Shown piece after piece: positions 1 through 7,353 of a stretch of 48,891 bases of DNA. The DNA lies in assembly GCA_002279765.1 (NCBI GenBank), contig NCCR01000007.1, positions 1 through 48,891 on the forward strand, read 5' to 3'. The position numbers and the translations under genes were made by a program. A model generated the notes under the pieces. It was not told the DNA's origin and made no database searches. It saw only the letters and a program-made list of their open reading frames with translations. This DNA comes from Verrucomicrobia bacterium 12-59-8 (GTDB lineage: Bacteria > Verrucomicrobiota > Verrucomicrobiae > Verrucomicrobiales > Verrucomicrobiaceae). How positions within the stretch are numbered: position 1 is the stretch's first letter; every line of letters starts with the position of its first letter.

Positions 1-280
1 TCTGCTGCTGCACGGGTGCGCCAAAAAGCGCCGCCTTGCGCTGGGCCTGGGCGACGAGTCGCGGGCTGTGGTCGATACTGGCGGCCATCTTCGGCTGCAA
101 AGTCGCACCGATGAGTTCGGCCCTGCGCTCCCTTTGGGCGACGAGGCGCGGGCTGGTGTCGATTCCCTGCGCCAGCTTGCTCGGTGCAGTCCGTGAGCGG
201 CGCTGCTGCGCTGCGGACTCCAGAGCAGGGGATGCGATGGCGGGTTGGACGGCGGAGACACGCATTCCGCCGTTATACAT
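1..280 (-). CDS. DUF4157-type eCIS cargo protein, N-terminal part only
   Basis: The reverse strand is open from an ATG at 280 to the window edge, giving 93 codons of a gene that continues to the left. Two copies of one segment lie 29 residues apart: IDTSPRLVAQRERRAELIG at residues 40-58 and IDHSPRLVAQAQRKAALFG at 69-87, followed by APVQQQ. Repeated SPRxVAQR-type segments ending in an LFG and a Gln-rich stretch are, from memory, the usual leader of DUF4157 proteins, putative metallopeptidase or toxin-carrier proteins common in eCIS loci. The DUF4157 domain itself would lie outside the window. The gene is divergent from the eCIS plus block, which fits a cargo role. A second ATG at 265 is an alternative start. 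The plus-strand frame across the same bases is GC-driven and is not called. The gene seems real; the function is inferred. Confidence 0.72.
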   Translation of the reverse strand, partial: MYNGGMRVSAVQPAIASPALESAAQQRRSRTAPSKLAQGIDTSPRLVAQRERRAELIGATLQPKMAASIDHSPRLVAQAQRKAALFGAPVQQQ

Positions 281-465
281 GAGTCAAAATAAGTGTAAAT
301 CCTAAAATTTATTTTTCGGCATATACTGGACATGCCATTCCAAATTAAAAAAAAGAGATCGCCAATTCACTTTATGTTTGCCCATTCGTCAGAACTTGTG
401 TGTATAAATAATTGAATTAAAACAATCAATCTGTGCCCAGGACTCATCTGAACTTTTAACTTACT
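281..465. other. AT-rich divergent intergenic region
   Basis: This 185-bp spacer separates the divergent cargo-like gene and the eCIS plus block. It is much richer in A and T than the genes around it. An inverted repeat with GGCAT/ATGCC arms and a 9-base centre (318-336) could bind a regulator. No gene is visible. Confidence 0.6.
378..408 (+). promoter_or_regulatory. candidate promoter of the eCIS plus block
   Basis: TTGCCC (378-383) and TATAAA (403-408) are separated by 19 bases, slightly longer than ideal, and lie about 58 bases before the ATG at 466. The -10-like box is good and the -35-like box is partial. The call rests on pattern only. Confidence 0.35.
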
Positions 466-2040
466 ATGTTCGGATCAACGGTATTGGAAACAGCGATCGG
501 AATGGCCTTTGTCTTTCTGCTGGTGAGCGTCTTGGTGACGGCCTCCAGCGAGATGGTGGCCAATGCCCTGAAACTGCGGGCGCGCTGCCTGCGAAAAGGG
601 CTCGCAGCCATGCTGGCACCGGGGAATTCCACCGCTGAGGAGATGAGCGGGCTGGAGACCGCGATCCTGCAGCATCCGCTGGTGGCTGGCAGAGCGGTGC
701 CACCGGCAGGCACGGCAGCGGCAGGCAAGCCGCCGGGGAAAGGCAGCGGCCCCTCTTACATCCCGACCAAGGTGTTTTCCACCGCTCTGTTTGACACCCT
801 CGGCCTGGTGTCTCCCAGCCCCGGCGAGTGGGTGCAAAAGCTGCAGACACGGCTGGCGGCACTGCCTGCCACAGCGGAGGATCTGACCCCGATTGTCACT
901 GCGGTGTCCGGGCTGTTGGAAGAACTGACGGAGGCGCTCGATGGCGCGGATCTGCGCGCGAGTTTGGAAAAAGCTGCCGCAGGCCTCAGCCAGACCGCTG
1001 CGACAATCCCGGCGCTGCAGCAAACGCTGACGGATATCAATGCCAAGATCAATGGGCAGCTCAGCTCCGGGATGCTCAGCTGGGTGAAGCCCATGCTGAC
1101 CGAGATCACCAAGAATCCCACAGCCCAGGCCTTGCAGGACCTCATCGCCCAAATCCCCGCCACAGGCACGGGCGCCGCAGTGTTTCACAACCGGCTGCGC
1201 GCCTGGCGCGACCGGCTGGCCCTGAGCCCCCGGCCTTACGCCTTGGCGCTGGAAGGAGCCAGATCCCTGACCGCCAACCTGTCCGACATGGGGGCCGCGC
1301 TGGAGCGCCTGCCAGACAGCGACTTGAAGCAATCTCTCCTCCTCCTCAACCATGAGGCAGGCAACGATGCGGCGGCTTTCAAGGCCAAAGTAGGCGAGTG
1401 GTTTGACACCTCGATGACTCGTGTCAGCGGCTGGTACAAACGCCAGACCGCGTGGGTAAACTTCGGCCTCGGCCTGGTGCTCGCGGTGCTGCTGAATGTG
1501 GATGCGCTGCTCATCCTCCAGCGCCTCTCCACCGATCCCTCCCTGCGCACCACCCTGGTCAATGAAGCTTCCGCCTACGCCGCCCAAACAGCGGCGACAA
1601 ATACCGCGGTCGCCACCACTCCAGCTACCTCCCTGGCCGCCGCTCCTGCCTCGACCGCGACCGCGACACCACCTGCGATAACGGCCGCCCCCACAACACC
1701 TGCTCCGACGCTGGCGGAGGCGGAAGAGCATTTTCAAGTTACCCGCACGCAGTTGCAGGAGCTTGGGCTGCCCATCGGCTGGGTCACCTCCGGCACCCCT
1801 GAGGCTAAGAGCGCCCGCCCCCTGGCCGAGCAGCGCGTGCGCCCCGCAGGCGCAGACTTTCTCGCTGGCACCGGATGGAAAGCCCTGGGGCCGCTTCTGG
1901 CGGCGCATGGGCTGGGCTGGCTGCTCACCGCCATCGCCGCGTCCATAGGCGCGCCGTTCTGGTTCGATCTGCTGGACAAATTCATGAACATCCGCCACGC
2001 CGGCGAGCGCCCCCCAACGGGCAAATCTCCGAAACCATGA
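466..2040 (+). CDS. membrane protein opening the eCIS plus block, function unknown
   Basis: This 524-residue protein has a hydrophobic N-terminal segment (about residues 5-27), a soluble helical Ala/Leu-rich region (about 30-325), a second membrane segment (about 330-352), a low-complexity Ala/Thr/Pro linker (about 365-425), and a C-terminal hydrophobic stretch (about 471-506) ending in the motif GAPFWFDLLDKFMNIR. I remember GAPFWFDLL-type endings in uncharacterised bacterial membrane proteins but know no function. Its stop codon overlaps the start of the Pvc16-type gene (ATGA at 2037-2040), so the two are probably translated together. A membrane protein at the head of an eCIS operon is notable because classical Afp/PVC particles are released and soluble. 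It could anchor the particle, sense a signal, or help release; none of these is shown by the sequence. Confidence 0.75.
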   Translation: MFGSTVLETAIGMAFVFLLVSVLVTASSEMVANALKLRARCLRKGLAAMLAPGNSTAEEMSGLETAILQHPLVAGRAVPPAGTAAAGKPPGKGSGPSYIPTKVFSTALFDTLGLVSPSPGEWVQKLQTRLAALPATAEDLTPIVTAVSGLLEELTEALDGADLRASLEKAAAGLSQTAATIPALQQTLTDINAKINGQLSSGMLSWVKPMLTEITKNPTAQALQDLIAQIPATGTGAAVFHNRLRAWRDRLALSPRPYALALEGARSLTANLSDMGAALERLPDSDLKQSLLLLNHEAGNDAAAFKAKVGEWFDTSMTRVSGWYKRQTAWVNFGLGLVLAVLLNVDALLILQRLSTDPSLRTTLVNEASAYAAQTAATNTAVATTPATSLAAAPASTATATPPAITAAPTTPAPTLAEAEEHFQVTRTQLQELGLPIGWVTSGTPEAKSARPLAEQRVRPAGADFLAGTGWKALGPLLAAHGLGWLLTAIAASIGAPFWFDLLDKFMNIRHAGERPPTGKSPKP

Positions 2041-2627
2041 TTCACGAAGCCATGAAAGCCGTCGCCGGGGATCTGAACGCGATGCTGCAGCGGCAGCGGG
2101 GCGATTCGCGTGACCGTGTGATCCTCAGCAACCTGTCCAGTCCGGGTGGCGCAGGAGCCGACGAAGTTGATGACAAAATTTGCTTTACGCTCACCCAGAT
2201 CACGGAGGAGAAAAACACCGCCAGCATGGCCGCGCCGCGGCGCGCACCCGAGGCCGCGCTGCGCCTGAGCACGCCGGTCTGCCTGAACCTGCACGTGCTC
2301 TTTGCAGCGCAGTACTCGCGGTATGAGGTGGGCCTGGAAATGATTTCAGAGGTCATCGCCTATCTGCATAACAAGCCGCACTTCACCGTCGCCAACACCC
2401 CCAAGATGAACCCCGGCCTAGACCGGCTGACACTGGAGTTGATCAAGTTGACCTATGCCGAGCAGAGCTATCTGTGGGGAATGCTGGGGGCCAGCTATAC
2501 GCCCTCCGCGCTTTATTCCATACGGATGCTGACCTTTGGCGGCGACCAGATCCAGGCCGTGGCCCCCACCATCAGGCAGCCTGCGGTCAACCCACCCGCA
2601 GCGGTAGAAGGGGCCGCCCGTCATTGA
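2037..2627 (+). CDS. Pvc16/Afp16-type cap protein (DUF4255)
   Basis: This 196-residue protein matches the Pvc16 N-terminal domain family (formerly DUF4255). The family pattern is visible in LNLHVLFAAQYSRYEVGLEM (about residues 84-103), then a run containing PHFTVANTP, then LTLELIKLTYAEQSYLWGML, and a closing SALYSIRMLTF strand. The family forms the terminal cap that closes the tube and sheath at the end opposite the baseplate and fixes final length. The start at 2037 was chosen because it overlaps the upstream stop and removes an N-terminal extension that would lie wholly inside the preceding gene. The length is typical of the family. The tail after residue 180 is Pro/Ala-rich and probably disordered. 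Confidence 0.88.
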   Translation: MIHEAMKAVAGDLNAMLQRQRGDSRDRVILSNLSSPGGAGADEVDDKICFTLTQITEEKNTASMAAPRRAPEAALRLSTPVCLNLHVLFAAQYSRYEVGLEMISEVIAYLHNKPHFTVANTPKMNPGLDRLTLELIKLTYAEQSYLWGMLGASYTPSALYSIRMLTFGGDQIQAVAPTIRQPAVNPPAAVEGAARH

Positions 2628-2629
2628 CA

Positions 2630-3721
2630 ATGAAAACGGCAGCCAGCGCGGGATTTCTCCAGCTCTTTTCGCTGGAGGTTGTCCATCAGTACCTCAGCGG
2701 CGGCCCGTATGGCACTTTTACGCTGAGCCCCATGGGTGCCACCGAGAAGGTCCTGCAGCGTTTCGGCTGGTCGGCCGGACAGACTGACAACACCTTCACC
2801 CTCTACGCCAACCCCACACGCGCAGCGGCCACCTTGAAGCCCGGCCCGGCCGTGCCGCTGAACGCCCCCGACTTGTGCTTCGCCATCGCGTTCCGCGATC
2901 CCGATTTTGCCAGATACACGGACATCCCCATGCAGCCCGGCTGTGTGCTGGCCTTTGCCGCCGACTCCACCTCGCAAAAAAAGAAGCACCCTCCCGTTTC
3001 AGTCAAAGCCACGCTTTCACCCGCCGATCTGACCCCGGTCCAGACACGGCAGTTTCAATGCCCCGTGGCAGGAGGCGCCGCGCCTGGAGATTTATGCATC
3101 GTACGCCCGGGCGGAGAAGAAGTGATGCCATTGCCGACGCCCCGAGGGGGAAAGGTCACAGTGGACCCCTCCGTTCTCGATTTGGGATTATATCACATCA
3201 TTTATAAGAAAAAAATAATATATCGTTTCATTAAACTAAATAACCATTTTTTCTTGCAGTCTGATTTTATCTTATCTATTTCTGTAAATCTAATGATGTC
3301 CGTTTTTCAGAGATATTTGGTTAAACCTGCTTCCCAAAAACGGAAACCTCTCAACGGCCCATTGTGCGCTCGTCTGACACTGCCCGCGCGTTCCACCATC
3401 TGGCGTTACGATGTCTTCAATCACCAGGGGGCCGACGCCCTCGATTTTGAGATCCTGCCCGCAGCGCCGGCCTCAGTGTCCGCACCTTCGGCAGCGCTGC
3501 CCGTGTTTCACCCAGTCAAAGGCATGAAGGGGCCCGGCGGTGAGACCTCCGTCAGCTTTGAATCCGCCAGCCCGATCCCGCTGGCAGCCCGCCCGACTCA
3601 GCGCCTGAAGCTCATGCGCAAGAACCTGCCGCTCATTGATGAACTGCCCACGCCTGGGCTGGATTTTGCCGCCCCTCCGGGAGCCAGCGCGCTCCGTTCC
3701 AGTCTCCTGATTTACCTCTGA
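2630..3721 (+). CDS. conserved eCIS protein of unknown role with AT-rich insert
   Basis: The 363-residue product begins MKTAASAGFLQLFSLEVVHQ, three bases after the stop of the cap gene. The opening, with a hydrophobic strand, a His-Gln-Tyr turn and a Phe-rich beta region, resembles an uncharacterised family I recall from eCIS loci of Bacteroidetes-like organisms. The later ARLTLPARSTIWRYDVF segment fits the same family. No catalytic motif is seen. Bases about 3186-3320 (about residues 186-230) drop to roughly 20-27% GC while remaining open, and encode a Lys/Ile/Phe-rich stretch unlike the rest of the protein. The 6-base word ATTTGG occurs at both ends (3180-3185 and 3315-3320), exactly 135 bases apart and in the same frame. 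The upstream in-frame ATG at 2474 lies inside the cap gene and was not used. A structural or accessory baseplate/cap role is a guess. Confidence 0.7.
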   Translation: MKTAASAGFLQLFSLEVVHQYLSGGPYGTFTLSPMGATEKVLQRFGWSAGQTDNTFTLYANPTRAAATLKPGPAVPLNAPDLCFAIAFRDPDFARYTDIPMQPGCVLAFAADSTSQKKKHPPVSVKATLSPADLTPVQTRQFQCPVAGGAAPGDLCIVRPGGEEVMPLPTPRGGKVTVDPSVLDLGLYHIIYKKKIIYRFIKLNNHFFLQSDFILSISVNLMMSVFQRYLVKPASQKRKPLNGPLCARLTLPARSTIWRYDVFNHQGADALDFEILPAAPASVSAPSAALPVFHPVKGMKGPGGETSVSFESASPIPLAARPTQRLKLMRKNLPLIDELPTPGLDFAAPPGASALRSSLLIYL

Positions 3722-3810
3722 CCTCCCCTCCTGGGATTCCTTTTCCACGACAGCTGAACAGCTCCCCTGAGCCCCCCTCCCACACCGACCTTTAAACAAC
3801 CACTGAAACC

Positions 3811-5406
3811 ATGGCGTCATCCCCACAAACCCCGGGCGTATATATCAACGAAGTCAATGCCTTCCCCAATTCCGTGGTGCCGGTGGCCACGGCCGTCCCC
3901 GTCTTCATCGGGTACACCATGCGGGCAGACTACAAGGGCAAGTCCTATCTGAATCAGGCGATCCAGATCAATTCAATGCAGGATTTCCAAGCCTTCTACT
4001 GCCTCATGGCACCCGGGATGCCGCCCACCCCGGCAGCGGAGAGCCTGCAGTACACCCCCATTTATCACATCCAGAAATCCCTGGGGACAGGCGATGTCAC
4101 GATCAACGGCACCCCGCTCGATCTCCTGCCCGACCCATCCACCATCTATTACCTCTACAGCAGCATCAAGCTGTTCTATCAAAACGGCGGCAGCACCGCC
4201 TACATCATCTCCGTGGGACTGATCCCCCCGCCACCCGCATCCAGCAAGCCGCTGAACCTTGGCGACCCGCTGGTGAATCCCAAAATCAGTTACGAAGCCC
4301 TGAGTGGCGGTCTGCAAGTGGCCGCGCAGGAATCCGAAATCACCATGATCGTCATTCCGGATTCCATGCTGCTGAAGGAGGCGGACAACGCCAAGCTCAT
4401 GGGCAACGTCCTCTCGCAGTGCGGTGATCAAACGGAGTGCTGCGCCCCCGGAAGCCGCGTCGGCCTGTTCGACGTCTATGGTGCGCAGTCCCCTGATATC
4501 GAGCTCTGGAACCAAGACGGCAACATCATCCCAAACTTCCGCACCGATGTGGGGATGAGCGAGTTCCTCAAATTCGGCATCGCGTATTTCCCGTTTCTGA
4601 AAACCAGCATCGTCGAGGACAGCGACATCAATTACATCAACATGGGCGGTGGGAAGGAGCTGGCCTTGGTGCTGCCAGATGCCGGCACGGATCCCGTCAA
4701 GACGATCCTGAGCCAGATGCAGACGCCGCCCGCCACGAACCCACCCAGCGCCCTTCAGCTCGAAAACGCGCTCCTCAGGGCCAGCGATGCCTACAGCAAT
4801 CTCCACGACCATGTGCTGGAGAAGATCAACACCCTGCCGGCGAGCGCGGCGATGGCGGGGGTTTACACCACGATGGACAGCAACAAAGGCGTCTGGTACG
4901 CACCCGCGAATGTCAGTCTGAACGCCGTGACCGACACGACGCTGAAGCTCTCTGATCTGACCCAGAGCACGCTCAACGTGGACCCGGTCACCGGAAAATC
5001 CATCAACGCCATCCGCCTCAAGCCCGGCTTCGGCGTCATGGTGTGGGGGGCGCGCACCCTCGATGGCAACAGCCAGGACTGGCGCTACATCAACGTCCGC
5101 CGCACGATGATCTTCATCGAGCAGTCGCTGAAGCTGGCGCTGCAGGCCTACGTCTTCCAGCCCAACGTGAGCAACACCTGGTCACTGGTGCAGAGCATGG
5201 TCACCAGCTTTCTGACCTCGCTCTGGAATCAGGGGGCGCTGGCGGGTAGCACCGCAGCGGCCTCATTTAAGGTCGCCATCGGACTCGGCATCACCATGAC
5301 GCCTGACGACATCTTAAACGGCAACATGAACCTGAGCGTGCAGGTGGCGCTGTCACACCCCGCGGAATTCATCACGATCACAATCTCGCAGATGCAGCAG
5401 AGCTAA
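3811..5406 (+). CDS. contractile tail sheath protein (Afp2-4/Pvc2-4 type)
   Basis: This 531-residue protein is a phage-type contractile sheath subunit. The N-terminus TPGVYINEVN (about residues 7-16) is the classic sheath start that forms the subunit-linking strand. The C-terminal quarter carries the conserved sheath fold: YINVRRTMIFIEQSLKLAL (about 428-446), the FQPN and LWNQGALAG elements, and a final strand near FITITISQMQ. Contraction of this sheath drives the inner tube into a target. Length is in the normal range. Only one sheath gene is present, whereas Afp and PVC loci carry three paralogues, so this particle may use a single subunit type. It sits between the unknown 363-residue gene and the tube genes, in standard order. 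Confidence 0.95.
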   Translation: MASSPQTPGVYINEVNAFPNSVVPVATAVPVFIGYTMRADYKGKSYLNQAIQINSMQDFQAFYCLMAPGMPPTPAAESLQYTPIYHIQKSLGTGDVTINGTPLDLLPDPSTIYYLYSSIKLFYQNGGSTAYIISVGLIPPPPASSKPLNLGDPLVNPKISYEALSGGLQVAAQESEITMIVIPDSMLLKEADNAKLMGNVLSQCGDQTECCAPGSRVGLFDVYGAQSPDIELWNQDGNIIPNFRTDVGMSEFLKFGIAYFPFLKTSIVEDSDINYINMGGGKELALVLPDAGTDPVKTILSQMQTPPATNPPSALQLENALLRASDAYSNLHDHVLEKINTLPASAAMAGVYTTMDSNKGVWYAPANVSLNAVTDTTLKLSDLTQSTLNVDPVTGKSINAIRLKPGFGVMVWGARTLDGNSQDWRYINVRRTMIFIEQSLKLALQAYVFQPNVSNTWSLVQSMVTSFLTSLWNQGALAGSTAAASFKVAIGLGITMTPDDILNGNMNLSVQVALSHPAEFITITISQMQQS

Positions 5407-5462
5407 ACCTTGCGGCCCTCCCTCCCGTTCACCCAACTTAACTTTAGAAAGAGACTCCATTT

Positions 5463-5933
5463 ATGCCCGACGACGACGGATCAGCACAAAGCAAGACGGT
5501 ATGGCCATTGCCAGCTTTTCATTTTCAGGTCACCATCGGTGCCGCAGACGGCCTCAAAGGCGCCTTTTCCGAGGTGACCGGATTGAACTCAGAGACACAG
5601 GTTATCGAGTACCGGCATGGCAACAGCCAGGTGTACTCCCCAATCAAGATGCCAGGCATCACCAAGGTGGGAAATGTCACTCTCAAGCGCGGTATCTTCA
5701 AAAGCGACAACAGCTTCTGGGTCTGGTACAAGTCCATCCAGCAGAACACGATCAAGCGTCAGAACGTCGTCATCGCCCTGCTCGACGAAAAGAATGCCAC
5801 CACGATGCAGTGGACTCTCACCAAAGCGTGGCCGACCAAATTCAGCGGCGCAGACCTCAAGAGCGACGGCAATGAAGTCGCCGTGCACACCATCGAGCTC
5901 GCCTTCGAAACGCTCAGCATCACGAACGCCTAG
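5463..5933 (+). CDS. inner tube protein 1 (Afp1/Pvc1 type, T4 gp19 family)
   Basis: This 156-residue protein fits the T4 gp19/Hcp-like tube family. Diagnostic segments are FHFQVTIG near residue 19, FSEVTGLNSETQVIEYR (about 35-51), KRGIFKSD (about 74-81), and the end AVHTIELAFETLSI. Stacked hexamers of this protein form the hollow tube that carries cargo and is propelled by the sheath. It lies 56 bases downstream of the sheath gene and 32 bases before a second tube paralogue, the normal arrangement for a main tube protein followed by a baseplate-proximal tube initiator. Confidence 0.94.
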   Translation: MPDDDGSAQSKTVWPLPAFHFQVTIGAADGLKGAFSEVTGLNSETQVIEYRHGNSQVYSPIKMPGITKVGNVTLKRGIFKSDNSFWVWYKSIQQNTIKRQNVVIALLDEKNATTMQWTLTKAWPTKFSGADLKSDGNEVAVHTIELAFETLSITNA

Positions 5934-5965
5934 CGAGGGCCAGCGAGACTCCACCTTGAACTGAC

Positions 5966-6481
5966 ATGAGCGCTTCGCCCACAGCCAATGGATTGAGTCC
6001 CTTCTACCCACCGGTGGCGTTCGCCTTCCGCCTGCAGATGGTGGGCGCAGCCTCCCAGGTGGATGAGTCCGGCTTTCAGGAGGTTTCTGGACTGAGTGTG
6101 GAAATGGAGACGGAGGCCTACCGTGAAGGCGGGCAGAATCTCTACGCCCACAAACTGCCCACCGGCGGCAAGGGTGGCACCCTGGTGCTTAAACGTGGGT
6201 ATGTCTCGATGGAGCAACCGCTCTATCAGTGGTGCGCCCTGACCCTGCAGGGCGGACTCAGCACCCCGATCAAGCCCGCCACGCTCAATCTGCAATTGCT
6301 CACCGCCCAGAGTGATGAGGCCAGCTCGACCGGAGCTTCGGGCGGCATTCTCAAATCATGGACCTTCCTTTCCGCCTGGCCCACCAAATGGGAAGTCTCA
6401 GGCTTCAACGCCAAAGAAAGCCAGATCCTCATGGAGTCGCTGGAGCTCAATTACAACACAGTCAGCGTCACCACCTCCTAG
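5966..6481 (+). CDS. inner tube protein 2 (Afp5/Pvc5 type)
   Basis: This 171-residue paralogue of the upstream tube protein has the same signature series: FAFRLQMVG near residue 18, FQEVSGLSVEMETEAYREGG (about 36-55), LVLKRGYVSM, and the end MESLELNYNTVSVTTS. In Afp and PVC the second tube protein forms the first rings on the baseplate hub and adapts the spike to the tube. Position directly before the DUF5908 and LysM genes supports that role. It has a longer, Ser/Gly-containing loop (about residues 115-128) than tube protein 1. Confidence 0.92.
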   Translation: MSASPTANGLSPFYPPVAFAFRLQMVGAASQVDESGFQEVSGLSVEMETEAYREGGQNLYAHKLPTGGKGGTLVLKRGYVSMEQPLYQWCALTLQGGLSTPIKPATLNLQLLTAQSDEASSTGASGGILKSWTFLSAWPTKWEVSGFNAKESQILMESLELNYNTVSVTTS

Positions 6482-6500
6482 GACGCCCCTCTCACTCATC

Positions 6501-6668
6501 ATGCCATTAGAACTGCGAGAACTCATCATTCAGGCGCGAATCGATTCCTCAGGTTCGGCGGAACTTCACGAGCATGATCAACGGCTGACTCCCGAGGCGC
6601 GGCAGGAGATCATTGATGCCGTCATGGAACGCGTGGAGGAGCGGCTTGCCGCCACCCAGCAACGGTAA
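6501..6668 (+). CDS. DUF5908 mini-protein (Afp6/Pvc6 position)
   Basis: This 55-residue reading frame starts MPLELRELIIQARID. The MPxEIRELxIxAxxD start is typical of the DUF5908 family, tiny proteins found between the second tube gene and the LysM gene in eCIS loci. The remainder is a charged helix. The start at 6501 was chosen because it gives the family start and lies 19 bases after the preceding stop; upstream ATGs in this frame lie inside the tube gene. Its role in the particle is not known. Confidence 0.85.
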   Translation: MPLELRELIIQARIDSSGSAELHEHDQRLTPEARQEIIDAVMERVEERLAATQQR

Positions 6669-6674
6669 CACGCC

Positions 6675-7346
6675 ATGAGCAGCCCGAGCAAACTGACCAT
6701 CCAAGCGTTTGAGAGCGATGACTGCTCCGGTGAGCCGGTCGTGTCTTATGTGGCGCAGGTGAATCCGAACACCTACTCGGTGGACCGTACGATCACCTAC
6801 AATGCCACCAGCGCCATCGGCAATGCCGGGGCCGTGACCAAGTACATCGGCATGCCCCCCCGCACGATGAAGTTTGAGCTGTTGTTTGACGGCACCGGTG
6901 TGATTGAAACCAAGAACAGCACCCCCTTTGATGTCGCGGCCGAGCTGAGAAAACTTGAAGCCACCGCCTACTCTTTTGACGGGAAAATTCACCGCCCGCG
7001 CTACCTGCTCATCGCCTGGGGATCGGTCACTCCCTTCCCCTGTGTGCTCACGTCATTGTCGATCACCTACAAGCTCTTTGATGTTCAGGGCAATCCCCTC
7101 CGCGCGCTGGCCAATGTGTCCTTCATGTCGGCGGAGCCGGCCACCGACCTGGAAATCTCGGCCGACAAACGATCACCCGACCTCATGCATGTCGCCACCG
7201 TCAGGGCGGGCGACAATCTGCCGCAGCTCACCGCCAAAGTGTATGGCGATCTGCGCTACTACCTCGAGGTCGCACGTTACAATTCCATCATCAACATCCG
7301 CAGCCTGCGGCCGGGTCAGCAAATCAAGTTTCCCCGCTTGAACTAG
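6675..7346 (+). CDS. LysM-containing baseplate hub protein (Afp7/Pvc7 type)
   Basis: This 223-residue protein has an N-terminal gp53-like baseplate domain (YVAQVNPNTYSVD near residues 25-37; TMKFELLFDGTGVIE near 62-76) and a C-terminal LysM-type module (about 172-221) visible as VRAGDNLPQLTAKVYGD followed by a run ending PGQQIKFP. In this family the LysM fold is a structural staple that joins spike and tube at the hub rather than a peptidoglycan binder. The gene begins 6 bases after the DUF5908 stop and ends 7 bases before the spike gene. Confidence 0.92.
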   Translation: MSSPSKLTIQAFESDDCSGEPVVSYVAQVNPNTYSVDRTITYNATSAIGNAGAVTKYIGMPPRTMKFELLFDGTGVIETKNSTPFDVAAELRKLEATAYSFDGKIHRPRYLLIAWGSVTPFPCVLTSLSITYKLFDVQGNPLRALANVSFMSAEPATDLEISADKRSPDLMHVATVRAGDNLPQLTAKVYGDLRYYLEVARYNSIINIRSLRPGQQIKFPRLN

Positions 7347-7353
7347 ACAGACC

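Noticed and set aside
475..1998. 507-codon minus-strand frame opposite the membrane protein
   Set aside because: It is Gly/Gln/Arg-rich and low in complexity, a GC-driven shadow; the plus-strand frame has membrane segments and an operon fit.
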